A stretch of DNA of 10,599 bases, taken from positions 1-10,599 of the forward strand of contig JALOMS010000108.1 in assembly GCA_025455345.1 (NCBI GenBank), written 5' to 3'. The notes under the pieces were generated by a model. The model saw only the letters and a list, made by a program, of their open reading frames with translations, made no database searches and was not told the origin of the DNA. The stretch is from Thermoflexibacter sp. GTDB lineage: Bacteria > Bacteroidota > Bacteroidia > Cytophagales > Thermoflexibacteraceae. The position numbers and the translations under genes were made by a program. Within the stretch, counting starts at the first letter, position 1, and each line of letters begins with the position of its first letter. Shown here piece after piece: positions 1 through 5,879 of the stretch.

Positions 1-316
1 TTTGATTTTTTATATCCTTTATGATTTGTAAATCAATTGGACAAATTTTCAGCCTTTCATCAACATCAGTAATTTGTAAGGTATTAGAAAAAACATAATT
101 TTTCATATTGGTATATGCAACTTGGCCTGATTTTAACCCAAATTTATAACCAAATTCATACGTCTTTCTTCCCATTATTACAGTATCAAACGACTGTAAA
201 TCTGTAAAATATTGATTAATTCCTGAACCATTTTGTACCCAACAGCTCATGTCTTCGTCATTGCTCATAATAAATCCATCTATCGAGCATGCGACATAAT
301 AAACTATTTTCCTCAT
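1..316 (-). CDS. Dihydrofolate reductase/RibD C-terminal family protein, 3' end beyond the left edge
   Basis: The minus strand is open from an ATG at 314-316 to the window edge, giving 105 codons with no stop. The start MRKIVYYVACSIDGFIM carries the family's early S-[IL]-D-G-[FY]-I signature (residues 11-16). Around residues 44-54 comes DTVIMGRKTYE, the nucleotide-binding [IL]-M-G-R-x-T-Y motif, and YVFSNTL follows at 74-80. These are typical of the NADPH-dependent RibD_C/DHFR-like superfamily (YyaP/YwjB-type proteins of about 170-190 residues), so roughly 40% is missing. These proteins are usually annotated only as 'dihydrofolate reductase family protein'; the true substrate is unknown, and it need not be a folate enzyme. 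It starts 29 bp after the MATE gene stop on the same strand, with no promoter or terminator visible in the gap, so cotranscription is likely. The start is the first ATG and gives the expected beta-strand at the N-terminus. Confidence 0.85.
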   Translation of the reverse strand, partial: MRKIVYYVACSIDGFIMSNDEDMSCWVQNGSGINQYFTDLQSFDTVIMGRKTYEFGYKFGLKSGQVAYTNMKNYVFSNTLQITDVDERLKICPIDLQIIKDIKNQ

Positions 317-345
317 TTCTTATTAGTTTTTTAAGTTAGACAAAT

Positions 346-1764
346 TTAAACTTCTACTGTTTTCCATGTTCCTCTTCTGAAGAGGAGCATAGCGGCAATA
401 GAGATTCCTGTTTCTGCTATTAATACTGCCCAAAATACACCATTAGACTCGTATTGGAGCAAGTCAGCTAAGAAGTATGCCAAAGGAATTTGAAAAAACC
501 AAAATCCAAAAAGATTAATCCAAATAGGGGTTTTGGTATCTCCTGCACCATTAAAGGAACTCATCATCACCATTCCCACTCCATAAAAAATATACCCCAA
601 GCTCATAATTCTCAATGCTCTGGTTGCAACTTCTTGGACAGCCAAATCATTGTTCATAAAGCCGATAATCATCTCTGCCCCAAAGAAAAAGAAAATAGAA
701 ACACAAGCCATAAATATAGCATTATATTGTGCTGTTTTCCAAACAGATAGCTCGGCTCGCTCTGGCTGTTTTGCGCCCAGATTTTGTCCAACAAGGGTAG
801 CAGCAGCATTGCTCATGCCCCAAGCAGGCAAGATGAAAAACATTACAATCCTAATCGCAACTGTATAACCCGCAATCGCGGCACTGCCAAATGTAGCCAT
901 AATGCGCGTCATAAAAAGCCAACTTGCAGAAGCTATCAAAAATTGGACTGTGCCAGCCCAAGCAATGTCAAGGAGAGATTTGATAATATCCCAGTCAGGT
1001 TTGAAATGCTCAAGTTGGATTTTGACAATACTGCGCCCTCTAAATAGGTGATATAGTTGGTACAAAACTCCTACTCCTCTACCAATAGTCGTAGCCATTG
1101 CCGCACCTATCAGTCCAAAAGCGGGAATAAAACCAAAACCATAAATGAGTGTAGGACACAAAATAATATTACATATATTGGCTATCCAAAGAGAGTGCAT
1201 AGCCATAGAAGCATCACCCGCTCCTCTGAAAATGCCATTGATAAGGAAAAGTAACATAATAACCAGATTCCCACCAAAGATGATTTGCATATAAGGAGTT
1301 CCAATATCTATGATAGATTGCTCTGCACCCATCAATTTAAAAATCTGAGAAGCAAAAATGATTCCTATAATACTGACAATCAAGGACAAGAATGTAGAAA
1401 TAAGAATAGCTTGCGCTCCTGCCTTAGCGGCGGCATGATAGTTTTTCTCTCCTACCCTACGCGCTACTGTAGCAGTTACAGCAGTGCTTAGACCTATTGC
1501 TATGGAATAAACCAAAGTCAAAACCGATTCGGTCAGTCCTACAGTAGAGGTTGCCTCCTTGCCTAATTTACCTACGAAAAATATATCTACTAAGGCAAAT
1601 ACAGATTCCATACACATTTCCAATATCATAGGTATAGCCAGTAAAAAAATGGCTTTTCTAATACTGCCTTGAGTATAATCCTGATGCTCACTACTCACTA
1701 AGGCTTCTTTGATAAGCGAAAAAATAGATTTGAGATTTAGAGATTTAGTTTGTTTGAATGACAT
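346..1764 (-). CDS. MATE-family multidrug/cation efflux transporter
   Basis: This 472-residue inner-membrane protein is the right length for a MATE antiporter (about 440-480 residues, 12 helices), which exports drugs or metabolites in exchange for Na+ or H+. A hydrophilic N-terminal tail of about 34 residues precedes the first helix. The two pseudo-symmetric MatE domains are visible at about 38-205 and 262-430. Each carries the repeated family motif: FRGAGD at 179-184 and FNGAGD at 404-409. LVGQNLGA at 324-331 is another hallmark. The ATG at 1762-1764 is the first start and leaves a normal N-terminus; the substrate cannot be predicted. The gene heads a probable two-gene minus-strand unit with the reductase at 1-316. 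The only good -7 box upstream is at 2089-2096, which would give an unusually long leader of about 320 nt. TIGR00797-type assignment is confident; the NorM/DinF/MepA subgroup is not resolved. Confidence 0.95.
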   Translation of the reverse strand: MSFKQTKSLNLKSIFSLIKEALVSSEHQDYTQGSIRKAIFLLAIPMILEMCMESVFALVDIFFVGKLGKEATSTVGLTESVLTLVYSIAIGLSTAVTATVARRVGEKNYHAAAKAGAQAILISTFLSLIVSIIGIIFASQIFKLMGAEQSIIDIGTPYMQIIFGGNLVIMLLFLINGIFRGAGDASMAMHSLWIANICNIILCPTLIYGFGFIPAFGLIGAAMATTIGRGVGVLYQLYHLFRGRSIVKIQLEHFKPDWDIIKSLLDIAWAGTVQFLIASASWLFMTRIMATFGSAAIAGYTVAIRIVMFFILPAWGMSNAAATLVGQNLGAKQPERAELSVWKTAQYNAIFMACVSIFFFFGAEMIIGFMNNDLAVQEVATRALRIMSLGYIFYGVGMVMMSSFNGAGDTKTPIWINLFGFWFFQIPLAYFLADLLQYESNGVFWAVLIAETGISIAAMLLFRRGTWKTVEV

Positions 1765-1888
1765 AAAAAATTGATTTTTTAAAAGTTTAAGTTAATCACA
1801 ACTGCTCGATATAACATATTGCTCGAATATGAATAGGTAACAATTGTCATCAATAAAAATAAGATTACAAAAAATATGTACTGACCAC

Positions 1889-1907
1889 ACAAGGCTATCT
1901 GCCTTGT
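1889..1907 (-). other. Hairpin in the presumed MATE leader
   Basis: ACAAGGC (1889-1895) and GCCTTGT (1901-1907) form a perfect 7-bp stem around a 5-nt loop. It stands out as a G/C patch in very A/T-rich DNA. If transcription starts near 2082 on the minus strand, the hairpin lies about 125 nt before the MATE start codon. On the minus strand it is not followed directly by a T-run, so it is not a standard terminator. It could be a leader structure, or chance. Confidence 0.35.
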
Positions 1908-2088
1908 AAAGAAAAATACCACGCGATGAGAGATGATTAAGAAACTCTCTGGAAATGCAAAAAATGAGTACAAATCAGAAGATTGGTACTTACTTAGGTG
2001 AAGTAAAAATGTGAACCCTATTAAAAAGAGTTACACAATTGCAGGGACTATTATATTCATGGTTCGTAGGAAATTTTATATGTAAGCG

Positions 2089-2096
2089 CAAAAGTA
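2089..2096 (-). promoter_or_regulatory. Candidate Bacteroidota -7 promoter box for the MATE operon
   Basis: Reading on the minus strand, TACTTTTG followed by CGC matches the Bacteroidota -7 consensus TAnnTTTG exactly. No exact TTTG -33 element lies 19-21 bp upstream; only TTTA-like words are found nearby. The implied start near 2082 would give a leader of about 320 nt before the MATE ATG. No better box lies closer to the gene on this strand. Confidence 0.5.
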
Positions 2097-2267
2097 GTCA
2101 AAAAAGTTCACTAAAAGCTAAAATTTTGTTATCAAATTTTCGTTAATTTTAAATCTTATCCTTTAAACACCGTATTATTTTTGCTTGAACATGAAAATTT
2201 TATCTAAATACTTTGCTTTTTTGGCTAAATTATTGATTATTTGGTGGAGTATTTATGGAATAATACT

Positions 2268-2275
2268 TACTTTTG
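2268..2275 (+). promoter_or_regulatory. Candidate -7 box for the response regulator gene
   Basis: TACTTTTG fits TAnnTTTG and is followed by TAATG. A TTTG at 2240-2243 could serve as the -33 element, but the 24-bp spacer is longer than the usual 19-21. Transcription would start near 2282, leaving a leader of about 160 nt before the ATG at 2443. The same 13-base word, TACTTTTGTAATG, recurs at 5837. Confidence 0.5.
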
Positions 2276-2442
2276 TAATGAATTTATGAAAGCATTTCCT
2301 TTCACCCCTGAAAAGCAATAATAGATAGGATTTTATGACACAACAAAACTTGAAGTATGTGTCTATGAAAAATAAGATTAAAAACTTTGAATTTACTTTT
2401 AAGCACATAACAATACAATTTCATTCATAAAAATTTACAATT

Positions 2443-2820
2443 ATGTCTGTACAAAAACAAGTCTTGGTAGCAGAAGACAGCTCTGTAATTCAGAATATTA
2501 CCAAAAAAGTCCTTCAGTTCCAAAATTATAATATTACCGCAGTCAAAAATGGATTACAAGTTTTGGAAATTATGGAGAAAAATGATTTTGACATTATCTT
2601 GATGGATATTAATATGCCAGGTATGGACGGAATGGAGTGCGCGCGCCAAATCCGCAAACTCAATGACGATAAAAAATCTACTGTGCCTATCGTAGCTATC
2701 ACAGGAAATGCAAAAAATTATACCTTAGAAGATTTTCGTGAAGCAGGGATTAATGAATATTTGCAAAAACCATTGAATTTTGACGCATTAGTAGAAACGG
2801 TCAAAAGACTAACTCAATAA
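2443..2820 (+). CDS. Single-domain response regulator (CheY-like receiver)
   Basis: The protein has 125 residues, the length of one receiver domain, with no output domain or room for one. All signature residues are present: the acidic pocket E11-D12, the phospho-acceptor D55 in LMDINMPGMDG (53-63), T87 in AITGNA (85-90) and K109 in the QKPL loop (108-111). It should therefore be phosphorylatable and act by protein-protein contact or as a phosphorelay shuttle, in the cytoplasm. The sequence style (LMDINMPGMDGME and GINEYLQKPLN) resembles receivers split from hybrid histidine kinases. No kinase is adjacent, so its partner is unknown. It appears monocistronic: a candidate promoter lies at 2268-2275 and a strong terminator directly follows. 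The A-rich start context lacks a Shine-Dalgarno sequence, as is normal in this phylum. Confidence 0.95.
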   Translation: MSVQKQVLVAEDSSVIQNITKKVLQFQNYNITAVKNGLQVLEIMEKNDFDIILMDINMPGMDGMECARQIRKLNDDKKSTVPIVAITGNAKNYTLEDFREAGINEYLQKPLNFDALVETVKRLTQ

Positions 2821-2845
2821 AATATAAGCCCAACTAACAAAACCT

Positions 2846-2882
2846 AAAGCATGATGGGGTAATTAATCTCATCATGTTTTTT
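2846..2882 (+). terminator. Rho-independent terminator after the response regulator
   Basis: CATGATG (2850-2856) pairs perfectly with CATCATG (2870-2876), and the stem extends inward and outward through G-T and A-T pairs. Six Ts follow at 2877-2882. It lies 26 bp after the stop codon at 2818-2820. It also overlaps the ATG at 2874, which argues against that ATG being the start of the next gene. Confidence 0.8.
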
Positions 2883-2897
2883 GTATTTATACTCATT

Positions 2898-3179
2898 ATG
2901 ATAAAATATACACAAGCGTTTCTTACCAAATTGGAAGATATTTTTGTAGAGGCTGATTATATTTTGCGTTATGAAAAAGGAAATTTCAAAGCTGGCTATT
3001 GCTTACTGAAGGATAAAAAAATCATTATTGTAAACAAGTATTTCAATATAGAAAGTCGTATTAATTGTTTGATAGACCTACTTAAAAACATAGAATTACA
3101 AGCCGAACAACTCTCTGAAAAAAGCCAAAAATTGATAAACGAAATTCACAACAATAGTTTGATTAATAATCCTTTGTAG
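2898..3179 (+). CDS. Small uncharacterised protein, 93 residues
   Basis: No named family is recognised. The protein is cytoplasmic-looking, with an N-terminal helix (IKYTQAFLTKLEDIF), then a charged strand-rich core at about 22-57 (RYEKGNFKAGYC, DKKIIIVNKYF, ESRINCL) and a C-terminal amphipathic helix with many Glu, Gln and Lys. From memory, short proteins with a very similar RYEKGNFK-GYC core are widespread in Bacteroidota as hypothetical proteins; this could not be checked here. An earlier in-frame ATG at 2874 would add MFFVFILI, but it lies within the terminator stem, so 2898 is preferred. It is 66 bp upstream of the permease gene on the same strand with no promoter box between, so the two may be cotranscribed. 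No metal-binding or catalytic motif is obvious. Confidence 0.75.
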   Translation: MIKYTQAFLTKLEDIFVEADYILRYEKGNFKAGYCLLKDKKIIIVNKYFNIESRINCLIDLLKNIELQAEQLSEKSQKLINEIHNNSLINNPL

Positions 3180-3188
3180 CACTATATA

Positions 3189-3201
3189 CTCCCTTGGGGA
3201 G
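3189..3201 (+). other. Small GC hairpin before the permease gene
   Basis: CTCCC (3189-3193) and GGGAG (3197-3201) form a 5-bp stem with a 3-nt loop. No T-run follows, so it is a poor terminator. It may be a weak attenuator or an mRNA processing or stability element in the gap between the small gene and the permease gene. Confidence 0.25.
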
Positions 3202-3245
3202 CGTAGCTTATCCTTAGAAAGTAGTAACTATCCGCAAACCTTTCC

Positions 3246-4256
3246 ATGAAAACAGTATTACAAAAACCTTCTTTAATGTATTTTTTACCCATTTTGCTAC
3301 CCATCTTTTTTATTGCTGACATTGCGTATGGTACGGTTTCTATTCCTTTTCAAGAAGTGATTCATGTCTTATTGGGTGGGGTAAGCGAAAAGAAAAGTTG
3401 GGAAATTATTATTTGGCAGTTTAGACTCCCCAAAACCCTTACAGCTATTTTAGTTGGGAGTGGGCTTTCGGTTTGTGGACTTCAGATGCAAACACTTTTT
3501 CGCAACCCTTTAGCAGACGCATATACTTTAGGCATTTCTTCTGGTGCGAGCTTAGGTGTTGCTTTATTGATTTTAGGGGGAGTAGGGTTCGCACATTTCT
3601 TAGGGCAGTGGGCGATAGTCATATCCGCAATAGTGGGAGCTTTAGGCATCATGGCAATCATTCTATTGATTACCAATTATATACAACAAATGGTAAGCCT
3701 ATTAATCGTTGGACTAATGCTGGGCAATGGAGTAGCGGCATTTATTATCATTTTGCAATCATTTAGTGGCAAAGAAGAACTCCAACGATTTGCTTATTGG
3801 ACGTATGGAACACTTAGCGCGGTAGATTGGGAAAAGATGAAAGTGTTTTTACCTATGGTATTAATTGGTGTTTTTTTGTCTATGTTTTTTTATAAATCAT
3901 TGAATATCTTAGTATTAGGAGATAATTATGCAAAAAGTCTTGGTTTAAACATCAAACAAACACGCTGGAAGATTATCTTACTGAATAGTATTTTGACTGG
4001 GAGCATTACTGCTTTTTGTGGCATTATTGGTTTTGTTGGTATTGCTGTTCCTCATCTCAGCAGGTATCTGTTAGGTACTAATAATCACAAGCTATTATTG
4101 CCTGTGAGTGCTTTATTAGGAGCTTTATTGATGTTGGTTTGTGATATGCTTTGTCAGATTCCAAACTCGCCTCATGTTTTGCCTATCAATGCAATTACAG
4201 CTTTGGTAGGTGTACCTGTCGTAGTATGGGTAATCATGCAGAGGAGGTATAAATGA
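3246..4256 (+). CDS. FecCD/BtuC-family ABC transporter permease (iron-siderophore, heme or cobalamin type)
   Basis: This 336-residue polytopic inner-membrane protein matches the FecCD family in length and motifs. RLPK lies at 60-63, followed by LVGSGLSVCGLQMQ at 69-82, FRNPLA at 85-90, GISSGASLG at 96-104, the cytoplasmic GDNYAKSLGL segment at 225-234 (the region that contacts the ATPase in BtuC) and GFVGIAVPHLSR at 262-273. About ten membrane helices are expected. Such permeases import chelated iron, heme or vitamin B12 from the periplasm together with a BtuF/FepB-like binding protein and a BtuD/FepC-like ATPase. Neither partner is adjacent: the next gene downstream runs in the opposite direction. 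The substrate therefore cannot be assigned, and no cobalamin riboswitch is seen in the 66-bp upstream gap. The ATG at 3246 gives a normal N-terminus. Confidence 0.93.
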   Translation: MKTVLQKPSLMYFLPILLPIFFIADIAYGTVSIPFQEVIHVLLGGVSEKKSWEIIIWQFRLPKTLTAILVGSGLSVCGLQMQTLFRNPLADAYTLGISSGASLGVALLILGGVGFAHFLGQWAIVISAIVGALGIMAIILLITNYIQQMVSLLIVGLMLGNGVAAFIIILQSFSGKEELQRFAYWTYGTLSAVDWEKMKVFLPMVLIGVFLSMFFYKSLNILVLGDNYAKSLGLNIKQTRWKIILLNSILTGSITAFCGIIGFVGIAVPHLSRYLLGTNNHKLLLPVSALLGALLMLVCDMLCQIPNSPHVLPINAITALVGVPVVVWVIMQRRYK

Positions 4257-4258
4257 GG

Positions 4259-5701
4259 TTAGTTTACAAAATGATTAATATTTCTCAAAGCCTTTTCCAA
4301 TTGAGATTTTTCAGGAGTGAGTGTTAAAGCCTTAATAACGTGTGGCTTTGCTTTTGCAAGCAAATCGACCAATTCTTTTTTCATCTTCTTACTTTGGTCT
4401 TCTTCGGGGTTAAGTTTGCGCCAAGAATCATATACATCTATGGCTTGATTATAATAAAGTACACCTAAGTTATAATGTGGTTCATAATAATCAGGAGAAA
4501 GGTCTATGGCTTTTTGGTAGGCGAGAATGGCTTTTTCTGTAATATTTAGTTTTTCGTACAAATCTCCCAAGCGGAAAAACAGCCATTTATTTTTTGGAAA
4601 TAATATTATCCCGTCTTGCAATAATTTTTCTAATTTATAATGTTCTTCTTGGTGAGCATATTCAATAAACCGATACATAAACCAATAAGGCATTTGGGTG
4701 AGCGAATCGAGCTTAAAATCGGATTGGGTATTACACACATATTTCAAATTGTCCTTGCCTGTACTGATATAATAGGTCATCAACAAATCGAGCATCTGAG
4801 CGGAGTCTGTACTTGCGCCGTAGATATTGAGTTCGTAGATAAGATTTGTTGCTAAGCTATCTATCCTAATATTTACCAAATTATGTTTTTTAGAAATATT
4901 TTCTTCCAAATCTGTCACATTATCCTCTAAGCTCAAGGTAGCCGCGATTTGGCTTTTGGGTGGGGCATTAAATGTCAAATAAAAACTTGATTCTGAAGTC
5001 TCTATGAGAGATTCCTTATGATTAAAATTGGACAGATGAATATCAAAAAATGAAGGATACACAAGTAGCTTTCTTTCAAACTCATACATAGTCAATCTCA
5101 CAGGAAGTAACTGCCAGCGAGCCTGCTCTGGGAAATGGGTATAAATAAGTTTTTCGGGAGCGGGTAAGAAATAATAATCATTCAGCCGATTATTCTTATC
5201 ATTTGCGCCCCAAGTAGTGTCTATCAAAAACCATTTTCCACCTATTTTGACCGCATTCCAAGAGTGATTAGGCTCGTCTATTGGCATACCTATTCTGTAA
5301 TCAATGCCTTTGACATACCCACTTACTACTTCGCAAGGTAATCTCATTTCATCACAGATGGCTTTGAATAAATTTGCATAGCCTTCGCATACCGCAAACC
5401 GCGTTTGCAGGATTTTAGTAGCACTTTGGTCTGTAATGGATTTTTTTTGGAAGGTTTCCCAATCATAACTAATATGATAAGTAATCCATGTATAAACAGC
5501 GCGAACCTTGTCCAAATCACTTTTGCTATTTTGTAGAAAGGCTTTGGCAAGCTGGCGCACATCTTTGGTTTGGCTTTCAGGAATAGCAAGGGCAAACTTA
5601 TCTATCTCTGCAAATGGTTTGTTAGACTGTGCAGCAAGCTGATTGGCAAATAAGACACAAACAATCAGACAAATAAGAATAGCACGATGATACGGGGGCA
5701 T
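4259..5701 (-). CDS. Exported transglutaminase-like (papain-fold) protein with C-terminal TPR repeats
   Basis: This is a 480-residue protein. Residues 1-24 form a signal peptide with a hydrophobic core at about 7-19 and a likely signal peptidase I site LAA|Q after residue 24; the lack of a lipobox cysteine argues against a lipoprotein. A transglutaminase-like domain spans about 47-170 with its full triad visible: C105 in AVCEGYA, H146 in NHSWNAV and D161 in LIDTTWG. A middle region of about 190-360 is unassigned and strand-rich. TPR repeats follow from about 371 (RLGDLYEKLNITEKAI, then PHYNLGVLYYNQAI). In bacteria this fold usually acts as a cysteine protease or peptidase rather than a cross-linker, so the activity is unproven. 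It probably acts in the periplasm or at the cell surface. The gene is monocistronic here, and its stop lies 2 bp from the convergent permease stop. Confidence 0.88.
   Translation of the reverse strand: MPPYHRAILICLIVCVLFANQLAAQSNKPFAEIDKFALAIPESQTKDVRQLAKAFLQNSKSDLDKVRAVYTWITYHISYDWETFQKKSITDQSATKILQTRFAVCEGYANLFKAICDEMRLPCEVVSGYVKGIDYRIGMPIDEPNHSWNAVKIGGKWFLIDTTWGANDKNNRLNDYYFLPAPEKLIYTHFPEQARWQLLPVRLTMYEFERKLLVYPSFFDIHLSNFNHKESLIETSESSFYLTFNAPPKSQIAATLSLEDNVTDLEENISKKHNLVNIRIDSLATNLIYELNIYGASTDSAQMLDLLMTYYISTGKDNLKYVCNTQSDFKLDSLTQMPYWFMYRFIEYAHQEEHYKLEKLLQDGIILFPKNKWLFFRLGDLYEKLNITEKAILAYQKAIDLSPDYYEPHYNLGVLYYNQAIDVYDSWRKLNPEEDQSKKMKKELVDLLAKAKPHVIKALTLTPEKSQLEKALRNINHFVN
4283..4311 (+). 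terminator. Possible terminator of the permease gene inside the facing gene's 3' end
   Basis: TCTCAA (4283-4288) pairs with TTGAGA (4301-4306), followed by five Ts at 4307-4311, 27 bp beyond the permease stop. The stem is only 6 bp with a 12-nt loop, so support is weak. There is no space between the convergent genes for a separate terminator. Confidence 0.3.
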
Positions 5702-5836
5702 AGAGCTAATGGAGATTCTAATTGCTTAAACGTTATTATTTCAAATTAAGTTTACAAAATTCATTTTATTCATATATTTTGAAAAATAATTAGAAATTTT
5801 AAGATAAAATTTAGTAAAACCAACAATAGAAATACA

Positions 5837-5844
5837 TACTTTTG
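5837..5844 (+). promoter_or_regulatory. Candidate -7 promoter box of the transketolase half gene
   Basis: TACTTTTG matches TAnnTTTG exactly and is followed by TAATG. TTTA at 5810-5813, a one-base variant of the -33 TTTG, lies 23 bp upstream. The start point would be near 5851, about 29 nt before the ATG at 5880, which is a typical distance. The 13-base word is identical to that at 2268-2280. Confidence 0.65.
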
Positions 5845-5879
5845 TAATGTAAAATTCAAGACTAACAACTGTTTTATAA

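Larger units (their letters stand above)
1765..2442. other. Long divergent intergenic region (678 bp)
   Basis: No convincing gene lies between the divergent MATE and response-regulator genes. It holds a minus-strand -7 box at 2089-2096, a plus-strand -7 box at 2268-2275, a perfect 7-bp hairpin at 1889-1907, a 7-bp direct repeat TGCTCGA at 1803-1809 and 1820-1826, and a weak 6-bp hairpin (TGAAAG/CTTTCA) at 2287-2304. Three short open frames are present: a 64-codon minus-strand frame (1779-1973), a 32-codon hydrophobic plus-strand frame (2191-2289) and a 31-codon plus-strand frame (2335-2430). None shows a motif or start signal that would support calling it a gene. The stretch is very A/T rich. 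Confidence 0.7.

Noticed and set aside
490..1491. Five short plus-strand open frames opposite the MATE gene
   Set aside because: They lie entirely antisense to a well-supported transporter, overlap each other, start without signals and have no domain-like sequence.
1779..1973. 64-codon minus-strand frame upstream of the MATE gene
   Set aside because: It is hydrophobic but has no family motif or clear start signal, and a frame of this length is expected by chance. It is kept only as a possible leader-peptide idea.
2335..2430. 31-codon plus-strand frame before the response regulator
   Set aside because: It is low complexity and A/T driven, with no recognisable feature and no start context.
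3180..3245. Cobalamin or other metal riboswitch before the FecCD permease
   Set aside because: The gap is only 66 bp and shows just a 5-bp hairpin, too short for a B12 riboswitch.
3473..3766. Overlapping frames on both strands inside the permease gene
   Set aside because: They are shadows of a gene whose FecCD motifs are unambiguous.
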